Counted from the stretch's first letter, positions 1 to 7,443 are shown. The stretch is 11,716 bases of DNA from Parvularculaceae bacterium (GCA_004213235.1 SHAI01000058.1:1-11716); one strand, 5' to 3'. Program-made: numbers and translations. Notes: generated from the sequence alone by a model not told the origin.

Positions 1-159
1 GTGGAGTGCCCTGAGGTCGATAACAACCGCCGGCGATGCTTGACGTCGCGGCCGGTGTCGGCAAGCTGATCTCTTGAAAGTTTAGCACAAACATGCGCTG
101 ACAAGGTGTCTTCTGACGCTTTCATGTTATGCCATGGGCAAACCAAAAAGGACGCAAAA
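1..159. other. Left-edge intergenic DNA upstream of yghU
   Basis: No recognisable gene. A plus-strand frame open from the window edge stops at 67-69, and a minus-strand frame beginning with ATG at 94 stays open to the edge. Neither has a good ribosome-binding site or a recognisable product, so a neighbouring gene may or may not enter here. A CTGACA at 98-103 could be a -35 element for yghU, but no good -10 follows at the usual spacing, so I do not call a promoter. Confidence 0.4.
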
Positions 160-1029
160 ATGAGCGATACATACACACCGCCCAAAATCTGGACCTGGGA
201 TCAGGAAAGCGGCGGCCAGTTTGCGAATATCAACCGCCCCATTTCCGGCGCAACCCACGAAAAGGCATTGCCTGTCGGAGAACACCCCTTCCAGCTCTAT
301 TCCCTGGCGACGCCAAACGGCGTCAAAGTCACCGTGATGTTTGAGGAATTGCTGGCAGCGGGGCATTCAGATAGCGAATATGATGCGTGGCTGATTAATA
401 TTCAGGAGGGAGACCAATTCGGATCGGGGTATGTTGATGTCAACCCGAATTCCAAAATCCCCGCCTTGTGGGATAGATCCGGGGACAAGCCCATCCGTGT
501 TTTTGAATCGGCATCGATCCTCATGCATCTGGCTGAAAAATTTAATGCCTTTTTGTCGAACGACGCGATGGTGCGTGCCGAAACGTTGAATTGGCTGTTT
601 TGGCAAATGGGGTCGGCTCCTTTTCTTGGCGGTGGGTTCGGTCATTTTTATGCCTATGCGCCGGAAAAGTTCGAATACCCCATTAATCGTTTCGCCATGG
701 AAGTGAAGCGCCAGTTAGACGTTTTGGATAAACACCTGGCGGTGAACGAATATCTCGCGGGTAGGGATTATTCGATCGCTGATATGGCGGTTTGGCCATG
801 GTATGGTGCCCTTGTTCAGGGGAAGCTTTATAGTGCTGCTGAGTTTCTTCAGGTGCAAGAGTATAAGAATGTTCAACGTTGGGCCACGATGATCGCAGGC
901 CGCCCCGCGGTCAAACGGGGCGTGATGGTCAATCGCGCATGGGGTGATCCAAGCAAGCAATTACTGGAACGCCATGACGCAAGCGATTTTGACCTCAAGA
1001 CCCAAGATAAAATTGCCGATACGGAATAA
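160..1029 (+). CDS. yghU: Glutathione S-transferase / glutathione-dependent disulfide-bond oxidoreductase, YghU type
   Basis: 289 residues, about the length of E. coli YghU, which it resembles almost end to end from memory. Members bind two glutathiones or glutathione disulfide and act as cytoplasmic disulfide reductases with low classical transferase activity. Landmarks are the N-terminal extension with WTWD (11-14) and NINRPISG (23-30), the thioredoxin-fold glutathione site around TPNG (51-54), NPNSKIPAL in the cis-Pro segment, FESASIL, then the helical domain with NWLFWQMG, PFLGGGFGHF, IADMAVWPW and the tail RPAVKRG...ERHDASDF. Asn25 and the Thr51-Pro-Asn53 segment match residues reported to contact glutathione in YghU. 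The ATG at 160 is chosen because the homologous N-terminus (MSDTYTPPK) begins there and AAGGA lies 7 bases upstream; an in-frame extension to 106 has no support. It is a single-gene unit, convergent with the next gene. No promoter is evident. Confidence 0.95.
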   Translation: MSDTYTPPKIWTWDQESGGQFANINRPISGATHEKALPVGEHPFQLYSLATPNGVKVTVMFEELLAAGHSDSEYDAWLINIQEGDQFGSGYVDVNPNSKIPALWDRSGDKPIRVFESASILMHLAEKFNAFLSNDAMVRAETLNWLFWQMGSAPFLGGGFGHFYAYAPEKFEYPINRFAMEVKRQLDVLDKHLAVNEYLAGRDYSIADMAVWPWYGALVQGKLYSAAEFLQVQEYKNVQRWATMIAGRPAVKRGVMVNRAWGDPSKQLLERHDASDFDLKTQDKIADTE

Positions 1030-1050
1030 AAAGCCCCTCTGGGTGGGGGC
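1028..1050 (-). terminator. Intrinsic terminator of the minus-strand phosphodiester glycosidase gene
   Basis: GCCCC at 1033-1037 pairs with GGGGC at 1046-1050 over an 8-base loop. Read on the minus strand the stem is followed directly by five T (1032-1028), the classical rho-independent form. It lies about 94 bases past the stop of the gene ending at 1144, and its T run touches the yghU stop codon. On the plus strand the stem has no T run, so it serves yghU poorly if at all. Confidence 0.75.
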
Positions 1051-1143
1051 AAATGCGTGCCATGATAATTGATTTGTGCGTTGGTGGATGGCAAATGGCT
1101 TGAAAAACCCTTCGACGCCTGATTGCAAATTCCGATACCGGTT

Positions 1144-1938
1144 TTATTTGGCGCGCCTTTGGGGGGTCTTTACGACAACGCCAATAATCGGTCCCATTGC
1201 CGCGCCATAATCATGCCGACCGAGGGATGGTGCGAAAAGTCGGGAAATTGTTCCGTCCAGATACAAGGCTTGTGGGGTTTTAAGTTTATCGCGGAACAGG
1301 GTCGCGAAGTTATAAAAATTCACAGCCCCCTCGGATATCGCGAATACGACGGTGCCGTCAGCGCGAATGCCGACGCCATTTCGTCGCTTCAAGCTGTCAG
1401 AGTCTTGAATAAATCTTGAATGCAGCTCGTTATTAATGACCAGCATAGGCCCAGACTGAGTGGCGTGTGTGATGGTGTCTTTATTGACGGCCCGTTGATA
1501 TTCATCAGTTGAAAGAACACCTGCACCGGCTTTTCCGCCTGCGTGCCAGATATAAAAAACGCCATTTGGTAACATGTGAAAATTGCCAGGCCCTGGCCGG
1601 GTACTGAGCTGTTGTAACTCAGCACCATTTTCAACATAGAGCCCGACCGGGGATTGATCGCGATGATACATTCCCCCATTCATCGCCATAATGAGGGTTT
1701 CGCTTTTAAGCTTCAGTGTTCTTTCTACGGTAGAAAAATGCCGAAAGGGTTTGCCGCTTTCATCATTCAAGAAAAGGCGGACATGTTCGTTCGCCGGATT
1801 TATGACGCAAACAGTATAGTCATCACCCTCATGCGTTGTCGCGCTACAATTCGCGGCATGTGCTGATCCAAAGATCGCCAGCAAAAATATGATGATCAGA
1901 AAAATCTGTATGCGTATGCAGGTCAATGGTCGGTCCAT
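1144..1938 (-). CDS. Exported phosphodiester glycosidase-domain protein (NAGPA/DUF2233 type)
   Basis: 264 residues. The N-terminus is a signal peptide: positive residues at 3-9, a hydrophobic core IFLIIIFLLAIFG (12-24) and a likely cleavage after SAHA (25-28), so the protein acts in the periplasm or outside. The rest carries marks of the phosphodiester glycosidase fold shared with the mammalian uncovering enzyme: MNGGMY (86-91), SPVGLYVENG (96-105), LPNGVFYI (123-130), TQSGPMLV (160-167), RRNGVGI (185-191), VVFAISEG (197-204), LYLDGTISRL (225-234) and GPIIGVV (249-255). Bacterial members are thought to cleave sugar-phosphodiester bonds, but the substrate here is unknown. Cys31 and Cys44 could form a disulfide. 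The start is uncertain: ATG at 1938 lacks a clear Shine-Dalgarno, though it gives a proper signal peptide. A structured leader ending in a terminator lies 120 bases upstream and may control it. The family call is confident; the reaction is inferred. Confidence 0.85.
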   Translation of the reverse strand: MDRPLTCIRIQIFLIIIFLLAIFGSAHAANCSATTHEGDDYTVCVINPANEHVRLFLNDESGKPFRHFSTVERTLKLKSETLIMAMNGGMYHRDQSPVGLYVENGAELQQLSTRPGPGNFHMLPNGVFYIWHAGGKAGAGVLSTDEYQRAVNKDTITHATQSGPMLVINNELHSRFIQDSDSLKRRNGVGIRADGTVVFAISEGAVNFYNFATLFRDKLKTPQALYLDGTISRLFAPSLGRHDYGAAMGPIIGVVVKTPQRRAK

Positions 1939-2057
1939 CGGTTGATTGGCGGGTGCCCAGCGTCATCCCGTGTCTGTTGGTCATTATTGAGGTGGAACGG
2001 GTGGGTAAGTCCATCACGCTTTTTCTGGTGATTGAAAAAATCTAGCTGTAAGTCATC

Positions 2058-2116
2058 AAAAAACCGTTCCCTCCATCGCAAAAGGGGCATATGCCTGCGG
2101 ATGGAGAAAACGGTTT
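2058..2116 (-). terminator. Long terminator-type hairpin with U tract
   Basis: Forward positions 2061-2068 (AAACCGTT) pair with 2109-2116 (AACGGTTT); after a 2x2 internal loop, 2071-2077 (CTCCATC) pairs with 2100-2106 (GATGGAG); after one bulge a further 3 bp closes. The apex contains the 10-bp palindrome GGCATATGCC (2086-2095). On the minus strand the outer stem is followed by six T (2063-2058). The 56-nt hairpin is long for a simple terminator. On the plus strand there is no T run. Confidence 0.7.
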
Positions 2117-2295
2117 CGTGTGTCGGTACCTACGTCGATCCCGCTACGAATGACCTTTGAAAGCTAGTGCCAGCTTGCTGTCTGGCGATGTTTGTTCTTT
2201 CGTCTGCAATTCGTTGCGTTTCGTGCGCGACACCGTATATGTTCATACCTAATGCGGACTAATCCGCAGTAGGATCAAAGATAACATCCCATTCC
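2058..2295 (-). ncRNA. Candidate structured small RNA or attenuated leader (no known family)
   Basis: This predicted transcript of about 240 nt runs from just after the promoter-like pair at 2330-2302 to a U-tailed hairpin ending near 2058. From its 5' end it contains hairpin 1 (2273-2248: an 11-position helix with one mismatch and a four-base loop), hairpin 2 (2186-2169: GCCAG/CTGGC with an 8-base loop) and the long terminator-type stem. I checked for tmRNA (no ANDN-like tag codons), RNase P (no conserved GAAAGTCC segment), SRP RNA and 6S RNA and recognise none. It may be a free small RNA, or a leader whose terminator gates the glycosidase gene beginning at 1938. Extent and function are inference; the promoter, hairpins and U run are seen in the sequence. 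Confidence 0.45.
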
Positions 2296-2301
2296 TGCTC
2301 T

Positions 2302-2330
2302 TTATTACTCAAAAGTACGCATAATGACAA
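2302..2330 (-). promoter_or_regulatory. Putative sigma70-type promoter of the structured RNA
   Basis: On the minus strand TTGTCA (2330-2325, five of six matches to TTGACA) is followed after 17 bases by TAATAA (2307-2302, a weaker -10 that keeps the leading TA). This predicts a start near 2295, just ahead of hairpin 1. Spacing and the -35 are good; the -10 is only fair. Confidence 0.45.
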
Positions 2331-2675
2331 ATAAATTGCCGTCGACGCGCGCTCAAGAACTCATACAAAGCTGATCCCAAAAGGATTTTTATGGGCGGGT
2401 TCTTGTTGCAAAGCGCACGAATTCCTCCACACGCGCGCGTGTCATGCAGCCGTCCCCGGCACATTTAACCTAACTGTCCTCAGACTATGGATCACTTCAG
2501 TTGTACTAAAGCAAAACGTCTAAACTGCGCACCGCATGAGCTGTCATTTTGATTTCGACAGGCGAGGTGCTCCTTGGAACAATTCGTAGCATGACTTAAA
2601 GGCGGGCGGACTGCAAGTAAAATCGACACGCATACAGAGTTAATTTCTTGTATACGTTGTGCAGTGCACCGAACG

Positions 2676-3143
2676 CTATGATTCGTCTGATGGCGTGCGC
2701 GCCGCGATGGCAAAGGCAGCGGACAAACTCGCATGCATCGCTTTTTCGGAATAATTTGCGGTAATAGTGTCGATGATCTCGCCGGTATCATGGTCGATCA
2801 ATAGGGTGAAACCGGTTGCACCTGCGAGCTCATCGAAAATGGCTTCGAACCCATATTGCACTGCGGTACGCCGCAGGGCTTTTTTTCTGCCAAGGGTAAA
2901 ATCCAGATCAAGAAATTGGATTGGTTTATCTTCATACGCGGGGATGACGCGCGCCAGACGTGGTTTCAATATCTTGCACGAGGCGCACCACGCGGACGAA
3001 AATGTTACGGCAATGACTTCTGGTGAGTCTGTTGCCGGTCCGCTGGCGCTTTTCGGAAAGGCACGCCCATGCGCAAGGAGAGCGAAAACGCCGATTGAAA
3101 CGGCAAGAAGAAGAAATTTGTATCGTGACATGGCGTCTTTCAT
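2676..3143 (-). CDS. Exported thioredoxin-like protein with WCASC redox motif
   Basis: 155 residues. A hydrophobic segment (about 9-24) after a basic start indicates a signal peptide or membrane anchor, so the thioredoxin fold should face the periplasm. VTFSSAWCASCKILKP (46-61) holds the CxxC pair Cys53/Cys56, followed by the central strand IQFLDLDFT (75-83). The segment GATGFTLLIDHDTGEIID (108-125) fits the thioredoxin beta4-beta5 hairpin, but the residue expected to be the cis-proline is Phe112. The likely role is disulfide exchange or reduction of an unidentified partner. The gene follows purA on the same strand after 116 bp, so read-through is possible. The start is uncertain between ATG 3143 (used) and ATG 3131; neither has a strong Shine-Dalgarno. 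An inverted repeat, GCCATT-N3-AATGGC, lies 12 bases upstream. The fold call is firm; the partner is unknown. Confidence 0.8.
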   Translation of the reverse strand: MKDAMSRYKFLLLAVSIGVFALLAHGRAFPKSASGPATDSPEVIAVTFSSAWCASCKILKPRLARVIPAYEDKPIQFLDLDFTLGRKKALRRTAVQYGFEAIFDELAGATGFTLLIDHDTGEIIDTITANYSEKAMHASLSAAFAIAARTPSDES

Positions 3144-3154
3144 TTCACCGAAGC

Positions 3155-3169
3155 GCCATTGTTAATGGC
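3155..3169 (-). promoter_or_regulatory. Short perfect inverted repeat ahead of the thioredoxin-like gene
   Basis: GCCATT (3155-3160) and AATGGC (3164-3169) are separated by three bases and end 12 bases before the ATG at 3143. It could be an operator half-site pair or an mRNA hairpin near the ribosome-binding region. The function is unproven. Confidence 0.25.
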
Positions 3170-3259
3170 ACTGACAGGGATTTAGGGTCATCCAATTCGG
3201 CCCCAAAAAGCGATGCATTTTTCGGAACGCTGGCTCACACTTGAATTTCGTGCATGGGC

Positions 3260-4552
<1,293 letters not shown>

Positions 4553-4611
4553 GCATCATCCTTCCTGGATACGGCAGGCGCGTGGAGGCTTGCGACGCCG
4601 CTAAGGCGCGC

Positions 4612-4639
4612 AACATAGGCTGCAAACCTGTACAGTCAA
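4612..4639 (-). promoter_or_regulatory. Predicted sigma70-type promoter of purA
   Basis: On the minus strand TTGACT (4639-4634) and TATGTT (4617-4612) are 16 bases apart. The predicted start near 4605 gives a leader of roughly 50 bases to the purA ATG at 4552. The -35 matches five of six consensus positions and the -10 four of six. Confidence 0.55.
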
Positions 4640-4658
4640 CGCGCTGTCGCAAACTTTG

Positions 4659-4674
4659 GGGGCCTCACGGCCCC
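4659..4674. other. GC-rich hairpin between the histidine kinase gene and purA
   Basis: GGGGCC (4659-4664) and GGCCCC (4669-4674) form a perfect 6-bp stem with a four-base loop. It lies just upstream of the purA promoter and about 140 bases past the kinase stop. It lacks a T run on either strand, so it may be a weak or factor-assisted terminator for the kinase transcript. No other terminator was seen in 4675-4812. Confidence 0.4.
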
Positions 4675-4812
4675 TAGGAAGACATCTTCGTTCCGGGGAT
4701 AGGTTGATCCACGATTTTCAGGTCAATGAAAAAACTGGCGTCTGGTGCTTTGTGATTTCTTGGCGAGATTATGCGCAAACAGCCTGACTACGTCACATGA
4801 CCATGGTGGAGA

Positions 4813-6573
4813 TTAAGCCGCGAATCTGCCTCGCGTTTTATTAATCAGCTTAGAAATTGTTTCTTCTAGCAATTCAAGATTTATCGGTTTTGCCACAACG
4901 TCGTCGGTGCCAGAGTTGAGGTATTCCTTTACTTGTGTATCCAGAACATTCGCAGTCAATGCAATTATTGGGGTGCGCGGTTGGTTTTGCACTCTTTCTT
5001 CGTTGCGGATAATCGCGGTCGCAGTCGTGCCGTCCATAATTGGCATCTGAATGTCCATCAAGATCAGGTCCGGCTTGTTTTGTCGCCACAGGTCGATGGC
5101 TTCAGCACCATTACCAGCGAAAGCAATTGACCTTACCCCAGGGCTGATAATGAATTCAATGACACGTCTGTTGGTTGCATTATCTTCCGCAACGAGAATA
5201 TCTAATTCAGACATCTCGGCCATTTTTTCGACATCGGCGCGTTTAGAGTTGGGGGCGGTGCCGGTGTTGGGGGCGGGTTTAGAGTTGGGGGCGGTGCCAT
5301 TTTGGATTGTTGGCATGGCTATCACGTCAAACTGAAAGCAGGTACCGCGGCCAAGTTCGCTTTGAGCCGTTATTGTGCCGCCCAGCAATTCCACGAGACC
5401 TTTTGCAATTGGTAAGCCGAGCCCGGTACCACCATGTCTGCGGGCGGTGCTCGCGTCGGCCTGGGTATATGGCCTAAACACCCTTTCAATTGTGGCTTGA
5501 TCCATGCCCGCGCCGGTATCCGTGACGGAAAATATCAGCTTGATATTGCCACTCTCGTCCGGTGCCTTCGCTTTGGCATTTATGGTGATTGTACCATTGT
5601 CGGTGAATTTGATCGCGTTGGAAACGAGATTAGAGATGATCTGTGTCAGCCGTGTTGGATCTGTTCTGCAGTGAGATGGCAGGGACGGCGCAAGCGCGGT
5701 GATAATTTCAAGACCTTTTTTGTCCGCAATAGGTTGAAAAGCCGCGGCTATGCTGTTGATCAGGTCATCGATCGCTGTGTCGACTATATCTAGCTCGACG
5801 GCTTCTGCTTCCAACTTTGATATATCCAATACGCCATTGACGACACGATGAAGCTGATCTGTGCACGTTTTAATTACATTTACCTGTTCGCGTTGCGCAT
5901 CATCCAGATTTGATCGGGAAAGCACATCGGTCATCCCGACCACACCGCTGAGCGGTGTTCGGATCTCGTGACTAATCTCGGCGAGAAACTTGGATTTCGC
6001 GTGATCTGCGGCCACTGCAGAATCCCGGGACGACATGAGATTCTTTGCGGCGCGTTCCAGCTCTTCAATTATTACAATGGTCAGGCTGGTGCCGAAAACC
6101 GACAGGACGCACATGGTTATCGTCGACCACTTGCCTATGAAGGCCGATGTCAACACAGTAAAGATAAAGATTGTGGCCGCCAGATATACGCCGCCAGAAC
6201 GCGGACCAAGCAGTACCGTGCCAACCATCGGGAGGAACGAAAGATATGCCGCCACAATAGCAAGTCTGCCATCAGCAGCCGTGGACATGATGGTCAGATG
6301 TACCAGAAGAACAAGGCAGATAGCGTGCGCAAGATGTTTGTGTGATGCACCGGTAAGACGCAGCAATGGCAAGAAGAGAAAGGTAAAAGGGACGAAAATG
6401 CCGGCAATTGAGTGCAATGGCGCGACAGCTGACGTTTCTTCCAATGACGTGAAGCCTATGAGTGTGCCCAGGGCCCCGACAAGCAGACAAATAACTGTTA
6501 TAAGCCGCACACGCAAAAGCGTGATGGTGTCCGCATATTCTTTTGACGGCCAATATGTATTGATTAAAGCCAT
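4813..6573 (-). CDS. Membrane-bound hybrid sensor histidine kinase with C-terminal receiver domain
   Basis: 586 residues from ATG 6573. The N-terminal ~170 residues are mostly hydrophobic, with about six membrane helices (near 24-41, 55-72, 81-97, 105-123, 129-145, 152-170) and no recognisable soluble sensor. Then come a short helical linker, the HisKA domain with FLAEISHEIRTPLSG (phospho-acceptor His202), the ATPase domain with N-box NLVSNAIKFT (Asn319), G1 DTGAGM (352-357), F-box around VFRPYTQ and G2 GGTGLGL (381-387), a low-complexity linker (421-447), and a receiver domain with ILVAEDN (Asp464), phospho-acceptor Asp507 in LILMDIQMP, Thr540 and Lys562. All catalytic residues are present. 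No response regulator or Hpt gene is nearby, so it is an orphan kinase and its signal and partner are unknown. An in-frame GTG at 6594 is an alternative start; neither has a good Shine-Dalgarno. The SRAP gene lies upstream on the same strand. Confidence 0.93.
   Translation of the reverse strand: MALINTYWPSKEYADTITLLRVRLITVICLLVGALGTLIGFTSLEETSAVAPLHSIAGIFVPFTFLFLPLLRLTGASHKHLAHAICLVLLVHLTIMSTAADGRLAIVAAYLSFLPMVGTVLLGPRSGGVYLAATIFIFTVLTSAFIGKWSTITMCVLSVFGTSLTIVIIEELERAAKNLMSSRDSAVAADHAKSKFLAEISHEIRTPLSGVVGMTDVLSRSNLDDAQREQVNVIKTCTDQLHRVVNGVLDISKLEAEAVELDIVDTAIDDLINSIAAAFQPIADKKGLEIITALAPSLPSHCRTDPTRLTQIISNLVSNAIKFTDNGTITINAKAKAPDESGNIKLIFSVTDTGAGMDQATIERVFRPYTQADASTARRHGGTGLGLPIAKGLVELLGGTITAQSELGRGTCFQFDVIAMPTIQNGTAPNSKPAPNTGTAPNSKRADVEKMAEMSELDILVAEDNATNRRVIEFIISPGVRSIAFAGNGAEAIDLWRQNKPDLILMDIQMPIMDGTTATAIIRNEERVQNQPRTPIIALTANVLDTQVKEYLNSGTDDVVAKPINLELLEETISKLINKTRGRFAA
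5241..5298 (-). repeat. In-frame 36-bp period repeat coding the kinase linker
   Basis: An identical 22-base block occurs at 5241-5262 and 5277-5298, and the 14 bases between share a partial copy, giving a 36-bp period. On the coding strand this makes GTAPNSK at residues 426-432 and again at 438-444, with PAPNT between, in the linker joining the ATPase and receiver domains. A period of twelve codons preserves the frame when copy number changes. Confidence 0.85.
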
Positions 6574-6680
6574 AATCGATCGTCTTAAACGCACTTTTGC
6601 TGAATCTTGGTTAACAAGCGCAGGATGCGATTAGAATTACCCGCGCACCCTCCCGAGAAATGGGGTGGCGAAAGTGTGCG

Positions 6681-7394
6681 TTATTGAAAAAGATCTCCCT
6701 GCCCGACGGGTTCTGCGAGGCGTGCTCCCTCGTTTCGACTGTTTGAAACATCTGCCGAAACTTCGAAATAATGCCAATAATCAAGTGGTTGAGATGTTAG
6801 CAAGGGTAAAAGCGCGCTGACGTCGCGTTCATCTTCACCCAGCCAGGCATTGATATTAGCGCGGTCGATCACAACAGGCTCGCGACAATGTACCGCACCC
6901 AGATCCGGTCCGGCGCTGGTCGTCAAAATGGCAACGGTATCGATTTCGCCGCCATCGGGATCTGTGGCGGTTTCCCAGATACCGGCAAAGGCAAACAAAT
7001 CCTTATTAGCCGGTTTGATGCAAAAAGGGCGTTTGGTACCGCCTTCATCGCGCCATTCATAAAACCCATTCGCGGGGATGAGGCATCGGCGACGCCGCCA
7101 GGCAGCGCGAAAAGTTGGTTTTTCCGCGACGGTTTCGCTGCGGGCATTAATGAGCGGTTTACCGCCCATGCGTTCGTGCCAACCCGCCTTCGCCCAACCG
7201 GGAATGAAACCCCAGCGCATCAAGTTGAAGATCGGGCGCTGCTTGTTAATCGGTGCTTGATCATCAATATGAATGACCGCAATCGGTTGGGTCGGTGCAA
7301 TATTGTACCGGGCAGGAAAATTATGCCGGACGTCGACGTCAAATGCGCGCGCAACTGCATCCGGCGGTGAGGTAAATAAAAAACGACCGCACAT
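6681..7394 (-). CDS. SRAP domain abasic-site processing protein (HMCES/YedK family)
   Basis: 237 residues. Family members cross-link covalently to abasic sites in single-stranded DNA through Cys2 after removal of Met1, shielding them during replication. The protein opens with MCGRF, so the start must be ATG 7394; a longer frame to 7442 would bury the catalytic Cys2. Other landmarks are ARYNIAPTQ (28-36), the tract MRWGFIPGW (59-67), PLINARSETV with Asn83, CLIPANGFYEW with Glu113, FAFAGIWE, and the His169 segment. Cys2, Asn83, Glu113 and His169 match the four active-site residues of YedK. The segment usually close to H-x-RMP reads HCREPVVI here, changing the positions around the histidine. It is divergent from the Nudix gene (49 bp between starts) and upstream of the kinase gene on the same strand. 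No good Shine-Dalgarno is seen. The family is sometimes called SOS-associated, but no LexA-type box was found. Confidence 0.95.
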   Translation of the reverse strand: MCGRFLFTSPPDAVARAFDVDVRHNFPARYNIAPTQPIAVIHIDDQAPINKQRPIFNLMRWGFIPGWAKAGWHERMGGKPLINARSETVAEKPTFRAAWRRRRCLIPANGFYEWRDEGGTKRPFCIKPANKDLFAFAGIWETATDPDGGEIDTVAILTTSAGPDLGAVHCREPVVIDRANINAWLGEDERDVSALLPLLTSQPLDYWHYFEVSADVSNSRNEGARLAEPVGQGDLFQ

Positions 7395-7443
7395 CGTGGA
7401 AGTGTAACTGCCGAGTACAATCGGTGCGAGGGGCTTTTGCACA

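Larger units (their letters stand above)
1939..2675. other. 737-bp gap without a conventional gene; holds a candidate structured RNA
   Basis: Neither strand has an ORF with convincing coding character. The half nearest the glycosidase gene holds a minus-strand promoter, three hairpins and a terminator, listed separately. The other half, 2331-2675, holds an inverted repeat with 7-bp arms at 2354-2360 and 2399-2405 enclosing a small ATCC/GGAT hairpin (2374-2386), a 14-bp perfect palindrome of alternating bases ACACGCGCGCGTGT (2429-2442), and no clear terminator for the thioredoxin-like gene ending at 2676. Nothing resembles a transposon end or integrase site. Confidence 0.6.

Noticed and set aside
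1..94. Minus-strand frame with ATG at 94 open to the window edge, and plus-strand frame ending at 67-69
   Set aside because: Only about 31 and 22 codons are visible, with no Shine-Dalgarno and no recognisable motif. A gene continuing beyond the edge cannot be excluded.
2058..2295. tmRNA (including the two-piece alphaproteobacterial form), 6S RNA, RNase P RNA or SRP RNA
   Set aside because: A GGATCGACG string on the minus strand resembles part of tmRNA, but no tag reading frame, CCA end or T-loop follows. The RNase P core segment is absent, there is no long end-to-end helix with a central bubble as in 6S, and no SRP apical motif was found.
1939..2675. Insertion sequence remnant, CRISPR array or integration site in the gap
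   Set aside because: There are no terminal inverted repeats with target duplication, no transposase fragments, no regularly spaced direct repeats and no tRNA end.
2767..3165. 132-codon plus-strand open frame
   Set aside because: It is antisense to the thioredoxin-like gene, which has a signal peptide and CxxC motif; the reverse frame has neither motif nor ribosome-binding site.
4725..4735. T6 run on the minus strand (around 4726-4732) as a terminator of the kinase gene
   Set aside because: No stable inverted repeat lies directly upstream of the T run on that strand.
6035..6634. 199-codon plus-strand open frame
   Set aside because: It lies opposite the membrane domain of the histidine kinase, whose domains are unmistakable; the reverse-frame product has no recognisable features.
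7395..7442. 16-codon N-terminal extension of the SRAP protein
   Set aside because: The catalytic cysteine must become the N-terminal residue after Met removal, which requires the start at MCGR (7394).
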